From Karstenula rhodostoma CBS 690.94 (taxonomy: Eukaryota; Ascomycota; Dothideomycetes; Pleosporales; Didymosphaeriaceae), in contig MU001497.1 in assembly GCA_010093485.1 (NCBI GenBank), forward strand, positions 1,737,031 through 1,801,030: 64,000 bases of DNA, given 5' to 3'. This document shows positions 33,319 through 44,312 of the stretch, piece after piece; position 1 is the first letter of the stretch; the number at the start of each line of letters is the position of its first letter. Position numbers and translations under genes: made by a program. Under the pieces are notes generated by a model. That model ran no database searches. It was not told the origin of the DNA and saw only the letters and a list, made by a program, of their open reading frames with translations.

Positions 33319-34101
33319 CTACGCCGTATACACCACCTTCCTCTTCTTCCCGATAAACGCATCGTCCATCCTCCCCCCACTCAGCACGCCCCTCTTCCAC
33401 GCCCCCAAATCCCTCAACACCCCCATCTGCACGCCATCCTCCCCCGGCCCCTCCCACCCCACCTGCTCCAAGCACGCCTGCTCCGCCCGCCGCTCAATCT
33501 CACACACAACCTCATACAGCATCCCCCCATCCCGCGCCTCCACCAACGCACCCGCATCAAACGCCACCAGTTCCTTCGTCTCCCCCTCGTCCCCAACCAC
33601 AAGCTCGTAGTCCCTCACCGACGCCTTCGCCGCGGCGTACGCCTCTTCCAGATCGGCCTCAGATGCGGCCGTCGCGGCGGGAACTTCAGCAAGCAAGCCC
33701 GGAAGCGTACTAAGTGCTTCTTGACACAGCTCTACCAACTTCCCCGCGTCCCAGCCCTCCTGCTCTAGCTTCGCAAACTGCTTTTCAGTGAAGGACCCCG
33801 CGTCCATTTTCTCCGCGCAGACTTCTACCTTTTGTGCGCGGGCGACGAGCTTGGAGATCGCGCCTTTAGCTGAAGAGTACCGCTTGGCGAGCGCGTCGAG
33901 GGCTTCTTTGCGCCGGCAGGAGGGCATGCATGGGTCCGGGGAGGTCGTGAGGTAGGGGGTTGTTATGCCGGTGTGGGCGCGGCAGAAGTCTGGGGGTAGG
34001 TGGGAGGGTGTGGAGCGTCGGCGAGAGGCGGAGGGGCAGCGGGATGAAAAGGAGAGCTGAGTGTGGCCGCAGGTGAAAGTTAGGTGGGTGAGTTCGCACA
34101 T
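33319..34101 (-). CDS. MC..CGH-type Cys/His protein, second member
   Basis: The single-exon frame of 260 residues starts at the ATG at 34101 (MCELTHLTFTCGHTQLSFSS). An upstream extension is open but Ser/Pro-rich and non-conserved, so this start is preferred. The N-terminal 75 residues place Cys/His as in MC(x8)CGH..RC..FCRAH..DPCMPSCRRKE, a probable small zinc knuckle. The rest is helical and coiled-coil-like (LAKRYSSAKGAISKLVARAQ, ATAASEADLEEAYAAAKASV) with a basic end (GKKRKVVYTA). The N-terminus resembles that of the gene at 12772. I do not know the function; such CGH-starting proteins are numerous in plant-associated ascomycetes as I recall. Confidence 0.7.
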   Translation of the reverse strand: MCELTHLTFTCGHTQLSFSSRCPSASRRRSTPSHLPPDFCRAHTGITTPYLTTSPDPCMPSCRRKEALDALAKRYSSAKGAISKLVARAQKVEVCAEKMDAGSFTEKQFAKLEQEGWDAGKLVELCQEALSTLPGLLAEVPAATAASEADLEEAYAAAKASVRDYELVVGDEGETKELVAFDAGALVEARDGGMLYEVVCEIERRAEQACLEQVGWEGPGEDGVQMGVLRDLGAWKRGVLSGGRMDDAFIGKKRKVVYTA

Positions 34102-34615
34102 GTTGGGGCGAGGGTGAGGTGATGTTGATTGGGAGCTTGTTGCGGTTGTGGGCGTTTTTGAGCACGGTGAGGTGGGTGGCGCGCGGTGACTGGGTAACTG
34201 AGTGAGTGCACTGGGAAGGCGGGATAGAGGTGAAGGTGAAGATGAACACCAGCCTTCTACTGAGGGTTGATACTGGAAAACGTGTAATGTTTGTGCAAGC
34301 GCGTGGCTTTGGAGGTAAATACACCGCAAAGCTACAGGCACTGGGTAGTCGTGGTGTGGGGGTTTCGGGAACGTTCGTCCAATGTCAGCTGAAACCTTCG
34401 AGAAACAATCTGCATCGGCCACTGGGCTCCTGGATGTGTCCTTTCAGAGTTTGTCCGCGTGGCGATGTGGGATGGGGAGAGGTGGTTATGGAAACATAAT
34501 ATATAAGTTTGTGAGTCGGGAACGGACACAAAGCCCAAGTAGAAGAGCGAAGAAACATGGAGCTTGATATACACCGTTATACACATTGGAACGCCGAAAC
34601 AGGACGGATCGATCA
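34102..34615. other. Intergenic region
   Basis: This is the 5' flank of the CGH gene and the 3' flank of the CBP4-like gene. No other gene is supported. Confidence 0.5.
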
Positions 34616-35192
34616 TTACTGCGTGCTCGACCGGATCTCTGCTCGTCGCCTCTCCGCCTCCGCGGTGAAGCTGGCCTGTTCGTCCCTTAAGCGCTGCGTC
34701 TTCTCCAACGAGCGCTTCTGGTCCATCTCCTTCTGTGCGGTCCAGACTGTACATAGCGATCAGTGCTGCGATATCAGCGCGGAAGCAAATAGGCTTACTG
34801 GGCTTGTCCGACCTCGCCGCCTCTTTCAAATGCGTGACAAAGTCGTCAAACTCTTGCTGTCGGGTCTCACGCTGAGCTAGGGCTCTCTTCTGCAGGTCTG
34901 GGTTGTATTTCTGGAAGACACATTATGTTAGAATCTCAATTGTTTGTTATCCCCTGTGAGAGAGGCGTTGCAGACGACCCTGGAGGTCGGGAAGCACGTG
35001 GCGAATGCAGGCATGATGTCGGAAAACCCACCTTGAAGATTTCCTCTTCTGTCGGCGTCACGTACCAGACGAGCGCTGGTCCACCTATGCATAAAGCGGC
35101 GCCGCTGTCAATTGTCAACTGCCGAACATCCGGAGGGTGTCAAGGGTTGCGCACGCTCCGATGGCCTTCATGTACGTTCCTGGGCTCGGCAT
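34616..35192 (-). CDS. CBP4: Cbp4-like cytochrome bc1 complex assembly factor
   Basis: Four exons (35192-35155, 35104-35032, 34910-34799, 34746-34616) with introns of 50, 121 and 52 bp give 117 residues; all junctions keep frame. The product begins [12 protein letters not shown] and has one membrane helix ([20 protein letters not shown]). The family signature follows: [50 protein letters not shown]. The C-terminal part is a charged coiled coil ([20 protein letters not shown]). Cbp4 is an inner-mitochondrial-membrane chaperone that binds newly made cytochrome b with Cbp3-Cbp6 during complex III assembly (known from yeast). Length matches the family. The first exon has only 38 nt, so automated annotation may miss it. 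Confidence 0.9.
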
Positions 35193-36313
35193 GGCGAACG
35201 ATGAACCGAGTGGCTAGTTGGTGGCAGTGTGTACGCAATTGGGCTGTGGCTGAGTATACGCGCAGGGTGTAGTGAGCTGAAATGGAATCTTGATGGACGG
35301 CAGTCGATGGCGATGGTGTGGATGGATGAGCATGAGATGTTGCTGCGATTTGGACATCAAGCTTCTTGCGGTTAGCGGCACCCAGCCACTGTGTGGCGCA
35401 GACACCATCACGTGGCTCAACGCGCGATAGTATACTGTAGGTGACGGCATAGTGGGGATGCACACGACGTTGACGGGATCAACAGGGACGAGAAGGTCGG
35501 GCAAGCCGCCGTCATTGGGTCCCTGTACGATCGTCGGAGGCTCTCGTGCAAAGATGCCTGACGCGAGCGAAAGCGTACAGTGAGGAGCAGAGCTGAAACT
35601 CGCTGGAGTCTGGCAGGGCGCGGCCATCATACCTGGGAGGCAAGGTGTGTTCACGAGTCAAGTTCGTTACTGTGACACAGTCTCGTCACCTCGAATGCAC
35701 GCCTGGCTCGGCCCGCTATGTGGGTGCTTTAAATGAACTTTTTGATAGAGCAGCCGGCTTATTCCCAGGGTCACCAGGCGGGTAGGCGACGCCGCAATTA
35801 GAATGCCTCCATGGCGCGACGCTGATTTGCTGTGTCATGAAACCAGCGTCGTTCTCCGGGGTCGATATGCCGCCGATCCCAGCTTCCCTGTGGGCCTGAA
35901 ACTCGCAATGCCAGTTCTCGGGAAGCTTACTGCCCACACCAGGACACAACCTGAGGATATCGCTCATTTGCCTCCTAGTACCGTGTGCTGGTCACATTCG
36001 TATTTCCGTTCGTTTATAATCAAAGCTCGCCCCTGCTGTTTGAGCTGACTGGACATGCCGTCCCGGAACAACGCGCTCCCCCGCCACACCTCGAACCACA
36101 CCTCGAACCACAACACTACCACTGCAAGGCCAGTGACTGACGCTGCTCTGATACTTCCTGTCGCTACTGCCGCCTTCTAAACCCATCCGACTGCGGGTAT
36201 TCTCCACGAAATCGAGTGTGTTTTGTGCACGCCTTCCCCGCACGCGCGCCCCCATCGTGCCTAGGTAGCGGCACGTCGGCACGTCGTAAGGCGGGCATCG
36301 CGTGCGTGCGCCA
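35193..36313. other. Intergenic region between divergent CBP4-like and CHS4-like genes
   Basis: It contains both promoters. A 146-codon minus frame (35654-35214) with a Pro-rich stretch (PTIVQGPNDGGLPDLLVPVD) is possible but unsupported. The region 36075-36110 has a short duplicated CACACCTCGAACCA block. Confidence 0.45.
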
Positions 36314-39300
36314 ATGGCCTACCCACAGCAACCGCGGCAGCAGTACGACGAGTACCAGCAGCCGCCGCGACAGCAGCAATACTACAACCAAGGTGCCCCG
36401 CAGCAGGCGCGACGGCCCGTGGGCTACGCTACTCAGTACGACCAGCAGTACGACGACTACGGCTACGACCAGGGACAGTACGAGCAATGGGACGACGGTT
36501 CCTACAACCAAGGCAGTGGCTGGGACCATGACCAGCAGCGTGGATATGGCCATGTGAACCAGCAACCAAGGCAACGAGGGCCTCCGCAGGATGGCCATGT
36601 GAATCAACAGCCAAGGCAACGAGGGCCTTCACAGGATGGCTACGACCAGCAGTACCGCCAGCCGCCACCGCAACAACGAGACCCGCGAGCGCCAATGGGC
36701 CGAGGAGGCGGCCCAACACCTCCAATGCAAGGTCGGGGCGGCATGAGACCCCCTCCAGCTGGTAAGTTGCAGCATGGCACAGTTTCTACCCAGGGCCTCT
36801 GAAGGGAGACCCAATACGCGGTACTTGAACACGTCTGACCGCACCAGGGACAGAACGCCCACGCATGGCGCCAGCGTCACCCACATCCGTTCCCCAAGAC
36901 AACCCGTTCCCGAGCTTCCCTTCGCAAAAAGTAAAGCCGCGACCAAAGGCTGGCTCTATGGACGAAGCCATGGCATTGATGACTTTGGGTCCGGAAAATG
37001 CAGGTCAAGGCAGAGGAATGGGACCGCCACCGGGCCGAGGCCGAGGCCCTCCCCCGATGCAGCAAAGGGGACCTCCTATGGGAAGAGGAGGGCAGCCCGA
37101 CATGCAACGACACGACTCGGGACACTACGAGGGCTCCGGGCGAGGCCAGCGACCGCCGCCGAACCGCATGCCTCCTAATCGAGGACCGCCGCCTCCCCAG
37201 CAAAGGTTTGGACCTGTCCAACGGTCCATGACTATGCCCCAGAACATGCCTGGCCCCGGAAACCAACGACGATATGAAAATCCCCAGAAACAGTGGGTAG
37301 AATCTGGGGCCGCAGCTGGATATCACGGACCAGAGTCGCCGACTTACATACCTCCACGTCCCACGACGGCTGGTGGTACCAAGTCGAACAGCTATGGATC
37401 GCAGCAAGGTTTCGATCAGAGGCCTCCGATGCCGCACGCGCACCAGCAACAGCAGCAGCCACAGTTTCACCCCAACGATAGCTCGAGATATCACCATGAG
37501 GCATCACTGGACACTGTTTATGACGACTACTATGGCGAAGACCGCCAGAGTAAAGTCTCGATTGACATGCCTGATTTCGATGCCATCCAACAGCCGAACA
37601 ACGGGCATCGGAGAGGTGATTCCTTAGACAATCATCTTTCTCCTACCACTGGGCCACCTGCTGATAGCATGATACGAATAGCAGGCGCTGGTTATACACA
37701 GGCAAACAACTTCTATCAGCAAGCAGCAAAGACTCGTTCGCAGCCAGATCTGCATGGCCAGTATAACGTTCACGAAATGGCCGCCGATGCTCCTCCAATG
37801 CCTGGCATGCACTCGGAACACGTTCCGTACCAACCTCCTAATGGATTACCGAGTGGACCCCGTGGTAGAGGCCCTTCTCTAAGAGGCATGACTAGTGACA
37901 GGGCGACGCCTGGTGCTGGCTATGGCCCTGGTCAGCCATCGAACTTTGATCCTAGATACGGAAGACCACCTCTGGGACCTGAGCGTGTATACTCCGACGA
38001 GACGACCTACTCTGAGCCTGCACCCAACTCCATGAGAAACGCTTCACCGATGGCACCCGGAAAGCCTATCCAACGACCCGGGACGGCAGCCCCTGCGCCC
38101 GGAAGAGTTCCCAGCGATCCACCAGGTCGTCATCGGCCAGGACCGACCCAGCCTACCAATCCTGATGCGTTGCCGGCGCACCCGGCGCCTTTCCGCCCTG
38201 GTCTGATGCAACAGCAAAATCCCGTAATACCGTCAGCCCAAGCTACGAAACCGCCACCTATACGACAATACAACTCCGAGCCAGCACCAAGTGAATATAG
38301 CAATCAACCGGGTGGGCCTGCTCAAATCCAACGGGTTGGCTCTGTAAAACACCCTGTAACGCACGATGAACTCAACCGTTTGAAGAAGACTTGGGGCGGT
38401 AATTTGCAGGACCCTAAGACTGGACTTGAATTGGCAAAGAAGCTTGTGGAGGCTGCCAGTGTGCTCGCAGATGAAGGCGGGACTGCTGACAACCGCACAA
38501 AGAACAAGAATCGTGAAAGATTCATAAACGAAGCATACAAAGTAGTCAAGAAACTCTGTGCCGCTGGCTCGCCAGACGCTATGTTTTATCTGGCGGACTG
38601 CTACGGCCAAGGGCAGCTCGGTTTGCAGGTCGACACCAAAGAGGCATTCACATTGTACCAATCCGCTGCAAAGGCCGGTCATCCTGCTGCGGCATACCGG
38701 ACAGCTGTATGCTGCGAAATGGGCCATGAAGAGGGCGGGGGGACGAAAAAGGACCCTTTGAAGGCTGTGCAATGGTATCGACGAGCCGCTACGCTGGGCG
38801 ACCCGCCTGCCATGTATAAGATGGGTATGATCTTGCTGAAGGGCTTGCTCGGACAGCAAAAACATCTAGGCGAGGCTGTCAACATGCTCAAGCGGGCTGC
38901 GGATCACGCTGACGCAGACAACCCCCATGCTCTGCACGAACTCGGCTTGCTTTACGAGGCGCAAACGGGCAATGAGCGGATCATGCGCGACGAACCATAC
39001 GCATTATCGCTCTTCAAGCAGGCTGCTGAGCTTGGGTATAAGTTTTCGCAGTTCCGGTTAGGACAGGCATTTGAATACGGGCTTTTGGGATGTCCGGTCG
39101 ATGCGCGCTTGAGCATTGGGTGGTACACGAGGGCAGCTGCGCAGGAAGAGCACCAGTCCGAACTCGCATTGTCAGGCTGGTATTTGACGGGCGTGGAGGG
39201 TATACTGGGACAGAGCGACACCGAGGCCTACCTTTGGGCACGTAAGGCGGCATGCGCAGAGCCCCCGCTTCCAAAGGCGCTCTTCGCTATGGGCTATTTC

Positions 39301-39550
39301 ACCGAAGTCGGGATTGGATGCCCGCGGAGCTTGGACGAGGCGAAGAGGTGGTATGGCAGAGCTGCTGGTAAGTCGAATGCCGGGGGCTTTCACCGATGGA
39401 CAAGCTAACGCACACGTAGCATACAAATTCCCCAAGGCGCAGGAACGACTCGAAGAGCTTAAGAAGGGCGGATCAAAGGTCCAGATGAAGCGCGAGCGGC
39501 TGAGCCGCACGAATCAGAGACAGCAGGAGGAGAACTGCGTCGTTATGTGA
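36314..39550 (+). CDS. Chs4/Skt5-like chitin synthase regulator with Sel1 repeats and CaaX box
   Basis: Three exons (36314-36761, 36848-39367, 39420-39550; introns of 86 and 52 bp) encode 1032 residues. The N-terminal 60% is Gln/Pro/Gly/Tyr-rich and disordered (QQYDEYQQPPRQQQYY; a tandem GHVNQQPRQRGP repeat). From about residue 690 there are at least seven Sel1-type repeats (AMFYLADCYGQGQLGL, AFTLYQSAAKAGHPAAAYRT, AVQWYRRAATLGDPPAMYKM and so on). The last exon ends NCVVM-stop in a CaaX form (CVVM), as in yeast Skt5/Chs4, where prenylation and Sel1 repeats recruit and activate chitin synthase III at the bud neck or septum. Losing the last intron would abolish the CaaX box, supporting that splice. 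Expected location is the plasma membrane at growth and septation sites. Confidence 0.9.
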
Positions 39551-40201
39551 TGCCTCTTCTGGCTTGGACTTTCTTATACCCCCTTGATCTGGACATCTCG
39601 AGCATACTTTGCTCCGCCTCCTTGGAGCAGGGAAGCGTCTTTTGCATTAGCGTTAAAAGTGTACGATATCATGGTTTTAGCGCGTTTCTGTGCGGCTGCT
39701 CTTGTATGTGGGTATGACTAGGTGGTTCCGCGGTGGTTATGTATGATCAATGGCATGGCGCATAAGGCGACCGCTTTTCAGTCTCATTTCACAAGTACTA
39801 GCAACCCGCCTTTTGCTCACAAGCGCCAATAGGAAATCTCAAATCCGTCTATTTGCATGGCAAACGCGCACAGGCCCGTACGCTCGGATGGTATCGGGTC
39901 TATTCACGGAAGTACACAGTGTGGGGGCAAAGACTTGGCATAGTTACGGACGTATCGATACTGGAGAGCGTTAACGGGTTGAATGAGTTGATGGGCGGGT
40001 ATGGGGCTTGGCACGGATGTGTACACATGAAGTAGCACCGAGAGGATACAAATGCAGGGTACGATGTCCCTGTGGCTATGGATCCTATCATCGTGAACGC
40101 ACGGCACCGAAGGAAGGCTCGGTTTCAGTCTCTGTAAAAGCTCCTCTTGATGCTGCGTTTCTTCTTAGCTGGCTAGTTCGGCTAGCGCAGCCTCTGTACT
40201 C

Positions 40202-40449
40202 ACACCTTCGCTATCTTATCTAGACATGCTCGTCAACCCGCTCGTCCCCGTTCCTCGGCTTCGCCGCCCTCACCCAAGCCTACGACATCGTTCGAAGAAA
40301 TCTCAGGCTACAATATCTACCACGGCGGGCTAGCCTACGCCGCTACGGAGGCAGGGTACGAGCTCGGCTTCTGCTATACTGCGCTGGCGAAGCGAGGCAC
40401 CCCTCTCTCCGACGCCTCCTGCCTCACCTTTAGTGAAACGTTGCTTTAG
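40202..40449 (+). pseudogene. Coding-like 3' gene fragment, family unknown
   Basis: The frame ending in TAG at 40447-40449 reads as Pro/Arg linker then ISGYNIYHGGLAYAATEAGY, ELGFCYTALAKRGTPLSDAS, CLTFSETLL. This looks like folded protein rather than noise, but no start codon or upstream exon is visible. It is probably the end of a lost or unresolved gene. I cannot name the family. Confidence 0.3.
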
Positions 40450-40680
40450 GAGGGGGAACAGAAAAAGTTACTTAGTGTATATTCAATATAAAGTCAGTGC
40501 CTATCAGCACCTAAAAGGGTGAACGGTGAAGGAATGCGAAATGGAGGGGGAAAATCGCAAATGATTTATATCACATGGATGGACTCGGATCTAAAGGATC
40601 ATGGGAGCGGGATAATATTGACCCAAACGCTCATGTATATTTAGCTCTTACAGCCACCTTTCACATATTACTAATTAATT

Positions 40681-40778
40681 ATGCTTATTTTTGAGATGCT
40701 AGGGGAAACACTTTTTGTGATCATTTTTGTACTCCACACTCTCGATAACTTGATCTTTTTGTTGTTATTTCCCTCCAG
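40681..40778 (-). repeat. Dispersed repeat (TTTCCCCTAGC family), copy 1
   Basis: Read on the minus strand it starts GGAGGGAAATAACAACAAAA and ends TCTCAAAAATAAGCAT. It aligns over about 97 bp with 62800-62896 on the plus strand, sharing AAAAAGATC.AGTTATCGAG, TTTCCCCTAGC and CTCAAAAATAAGC, with interspersed differences. Both copies are non-coding. Confidence 0.75.
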
Positions 40779-40839
40779 ACTAATTTATTGACTTGATACC
40801 CAAGTAAATACTTTCTAAGCTTGTTTTCTCCTTCACAAT

Positions 40840-42030
40840 TTACGTTAAGAGAAGCCCTCTACTTCTGCTCAGGGTGGGTGGGTCCTTCTTCCAGCAGTGG
40901 ATCCATGCCTTGGTAAGGGGCTTCGGTATGACAACCTCGGCGTCTGGATTTCTTCTGAACCATTTATCTAGTGCCTCGGTACTCAATCTCAACAAGTCCA
41001 TTAAGATGAAGATGTAATTCTGGCTGCGCCAGGCTCTATAGGTATCAAGTACCCTCCAGAACAGGCGTTCTTTCTCTTCGCTATAGTCTACAACGAGCCT
41101 TTCAACCCTGAATGGGCTGCTCGCAATCGCCAACAAGGAGTATATCTTGTCGCGGATATCGACACACTCCGAGTTCGAACGTAGCTTCATGCATAGCCAG
41201 AAGTCGTGCCGGTGATGATGGAGACGTGTTGTCGTCGACCACGCAAGGTACAATTATTTTGCCAAAGGATTTGGAAGCCCCCTGGTACTCTGATACTGGT
41301 ACTCATACATCGCTTAAAGAACCTGGCCGAAGCGATCCCACTCGATCTTCTCACAACCCACCAAGATCACGATGTTGTCTTGGAGGAGTATTTCTTGCGC
41401 GATCCAGGCGCGGGTCCAATACGGGTGTTCGCAAATCGCTCGTACCACGTACTCCGTGCCGTATTGTCTCGAGAGCTGCAACATTCCGTCGCACAGCCCT
41501 GGCTCCCACGTCCAGCCTCGCGAGAAGATCCTAGTCTCCAGAAACGATCTCAATCCCCTCTTCGACCACATGCGTTCGTCGGTGAGACGTTTACCAAGCC
41601 ACACAACAACCTCTGTGGCGTTTTCGTATATCGTGCCCATTCTCTGGACCTGGTGGCTCTTCTCCTGGGTGTTGATATGGCTGATGCACAACGCGTCGAT
41701 CCACAGGGGCTCGTCGGGGTACACCTCCGTTGCAAGCTCCAGGAACTCGAACAAGTTTTTGCGCACTTGGAAAATGTGCTCATTTACCAAGATTCTGTGA
41801 TCCTCCGGGGGTTCGCCCCAGGTGTACGAAAGACATCTATATTCCGGTGTATCCTTAAAAGTCTGTGGGCGTTGCGGAAGGTCGGCGGGGTACATTGTTA
41901 CGTTGATGAGTCGATCGATACGGGTGGGTTACACCTTGATCAGCCGGATCATGGTTGCTTTTTCGAGGGGCTCGTACTCGAACGGAGAATATTCGTTGCT
42001 GACATCTTCTGTCGATTGGGTGCCGCCCAT
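40840..42030 (-). pseudogene. HET-domain (heterokaryon incompatibility) gene with two nonsense codons
   Basis: Exon 1 (42030-41935) encodes MGGTQSTEDVSNEYSPFEYE and PLEKATMIRLIK. After a 72-bp intron, exon 2 (41862-40840) carries the HET core: TPEYRCLSYTWGEPPEDHRI, FEFLELATEVYPDEPLWIDA, LCISHINTQEKSHQVQRMGT, YENATEVVVWLGKR and WTRAWIAQEI. The frame is then interrupted by TAA at 41314-41316 and TAA at 41254-41256. In the same frame it continues as LYLAWSTTTRLHHHRHDFWL and DIRDKIYSLLAIASS, a usual HET continuation. Both stops could come from CAA by one C-to-T change. HET proteins trigger cell death after fusion of incompatible hyphae. This copy can at best make a truncated HET domain. Confidence 0.8.
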
Positions 42031-43143
42031 GTTACGAACTCTCCTTTTATATGGTCAGGGAATCTGAAAAGGGCAGACTTTCATCTGAGAGCAGACGTTG
42101 ACCAAGATGGGTAGGCAGAGGGCTTAGTTATACGTTGATAACTGACAAGTCTCGTATTGAGTTGTGCGACATGCACGCATAGCCACTCAAGAGCCTTGTG
42201 CTGTGCTGTAGGCTGAATGATATGTTACCATATCTATAATACATACCTGTTAGGTCACTTGTTATTGAGAGCCAGTTGGAGCACGTATTATTTATACAAA
42301 ACCTTAGAGTCAATCACAAAGTTTATATAAACCAGAGTGGCGGGAACATGTCGCGATTTTACAAAGGGTGGGAAGGTAATAGTCTGTGTGTCCTTGTGAT
42401 GATCAGTGAAATGGGTGGTACATATAGGGTAGGTTGGTTTTGCAGTCTCGGCCGAAATAAAAGTACGTGGATGTTGAAATGCGGGGTAAGTCTAATCCAT
42501 ACTGTGGCTGTGCCGGTCTGCAATTGATAATGCCATAGGGATTCATATAGCTGCGGTCGACCTCGTGATCGTTCGACATGTGGTGGCTGTGTATAGCTAA
42601 GATCCCATTATTGGTAGAAGCAAGCCACGGCTAGAGCTACATAAGCTGGCTGACGTGATATTTACGTGTCTAGTGTTAGGTAGTAGAGGCATAATACTAC
42701 TGCCATTATAATAATGTGGTACAGTGAAGGTACGAATCTTCGATGTTTTGGTTTTCAGCTTACGCCATACGGCCTCATCAATCTTTTTGCTTATTATGAA
42801 AGCCCCAGTGATAAACTGATAAGGAATCGTGTTGTGCGGCGTGTTCTAACTAGTCGGATAATAATTGTCGTCTGCGAAATTGATGCGTTGCCTGCTATGT
42901 GGGCGAGTCCTGGGCCGTTTCTATTGAACGGGAGATAGTAAGCACGAGCGAAGACATAAACGCTTTGTGGCAAAAGTATTATTTTGACCAGGACTTCTTG
43001 CTCGCCTAGATCCACGGGGCAGCGTGTATACTGATCTTTGGTCCGTTTGTTTTGCATCACGACTACCGACCTTTAACGAGCGAGGGACCCTTGTCGAAGT
43101 GAAAATTATCTTCGCACTACCCAACCCCGGGAAAAAATTGGAG
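42031..43143. other. Gene-less, moderately AT-rich region
   Basis: No gene is supported. It lies between the HET pseudogene and the FAD-monooxygenase remnant and is probably part of the same decayed block. Confidence 0.55.
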
Positions 43144-43404
43144 ATGGCGTTCACAGGCAAAATTCGAGTCGCTATTTCTGGGGGTGGGCTCGTAGGAGCG
43201 GCCGTCGTAAGAGCCCTGCTTTACTAACCCTACCTGGAGTTTTATATCTACGAGTCGGCTTCCACCTTTCCTAAACAAAGTATGGCAGTTGGCATGGCCA
43301 TTAACGCTTAACGGGCTCTGAAGCATCTTGTGGGAGATGTTGACAGCTTTCTCTCGCACGGGAGCTGTTGCGATGAACTTGACGCGTATAATGATGGTAT
43401 ATGA
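43144..43404 (+). pseudogene. FAD-dependent monooxygenase (salicylate-hydroxylase-like) N-terminal remnant
   Basis: From the ATG at 43144 the frame reads MAFTGKIRVAISGGGLVGAA, the FAD-binding Rossmann start (GGGLxGAA). It then runs VVRALLY(stop)PYLEFYIYESASTF, PKQSMAVGMAINA(stop)RALKHLV and ends at TGA 43402-43404. Stops are TAA at 43225-27 and 43309-11, both one C-to-T change from CAA. The rest of the roughly 420-residue enzyme is absent or unrecognisable. Intact relatives hydroxylate aromatic acids such as salicylate. Confidence 0.7.
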
Positions 43405-44312
43405 TTTGAAACTCTAACGACGCCAACTCTTCCTGCATCGCAATCGCGTGCGACCGCTATAAGGAATATGGGCAAGAATAGATAAAGAGCTGATGTTAGA
43501 CAAAGGCATGTTTGTCGGAGCTGGATACTCTCCAATATCGCTTGAATATAATGTGCCACTCCACACACACTGCGAGTCTTCAGCCACGCCCTACGGCCTT
43601 TCTTTTGTTTAAGCTGTTGTGATATATGTCCGAGTGATCAGTACGAGCTTCCAGTAGCACCTGTTTTCTTAATTATAATATGATTAAAACTCTACTAGCT
43701 AATCCTCAGCCTTTCCCTCGGCCGCTTCTCCCTTCATAATCCCATATACAAACAATTCCCCCTAAAAAAAGATCTAAGTTACGTTGCTTGGTTTAGGTTT
43801 AGGGTTAGGGCTGAAAGAGATAAAAAGGGGAGTCATCGAACGAAACCTGAGGCCGTTCAACATGCTCTGGATAGAGCTGTATTATTCAGACTCATAACTC
43901 GGATATGACCCTCGATAGTTTTTTTGATTGTTGACACGAACCACAAAGCGGTGTCCCGTAAAGTGATAGACCAAAATATGAATTGCATGTCCCTCGATAG
44001 GGTCTTCGGTTCTACCAGCCTGAAGATCAAAGAGGCGGATATCAGCTAGGGAAATATCAATCGATGGGAAAATGGAGGAATATTGCTACCTTTGGGTAAT
44101 CATAACGAACGCAGTCTACTTTGGAGGGAACCAAGCTAATGCGTGGCGCGAGTACCAGTGTTCGAGAGGTGCATAGCAGGCTAACCCCAACAGGGATGGC
44201 TCCACAGACAGGGTACATTAATAATCCTTGTCATCTTCAGACTAGCACTCACTTCCACACCTCCTGATGCCGTGTGTCTCTTAACAGATGCCGATTTATT
44301 CCTAGATTGACA
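43405..44312. other. Intergenic region with telomere-like motif and dispersed repeat
   Basis: At 43791-43810 the + strand has TTTAGG, TTTAGGG and TTAGGG in tandem, matching the fungal telomere unit. A dispersed repeat copy follows at 43924-43985. No gene is seen. Confidence 0.6.
43924..43985 (+). repeat. Dispersed repeat, copy B (GATTGTTGACACGAA family)
   Basis: TGATTGTTGACACGAACCAC, GGTGTCCCGTAAAGTGATAG and ACCAAAATATG match copies A (2457) and C (48496) with few differences. Similarity ends near 43985. Confidence 0.85.

Larger units (their letters stand above)
39551..40839. other. Intergenic region with coding-like remnant and repeat copy
   Basis: It holds the 3' flank of the CHS4-like gene, a coding-like remnant (40202-40449) and a dispersed repeat (40681-40778), both listed separately. 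Otherwise no gene is seen; DNA becomes AT-richer after 40480. Confidence 0.5.

Noticed and set aside
35214..35654. 146-codon minus-strand frame upstream of the CBP4-like gene
   Set aside because: Only a short Pro-rich segment looks protein-like and it has no recognisable homologue; it lies in the divergent promoter region.
36877..38865. Long minus-strand open frames opposite the Chs4-like gene
   Set aside because: They are antisense shadows of a strongly supported coding sequence with Sel1 repeats and a CaaX end.
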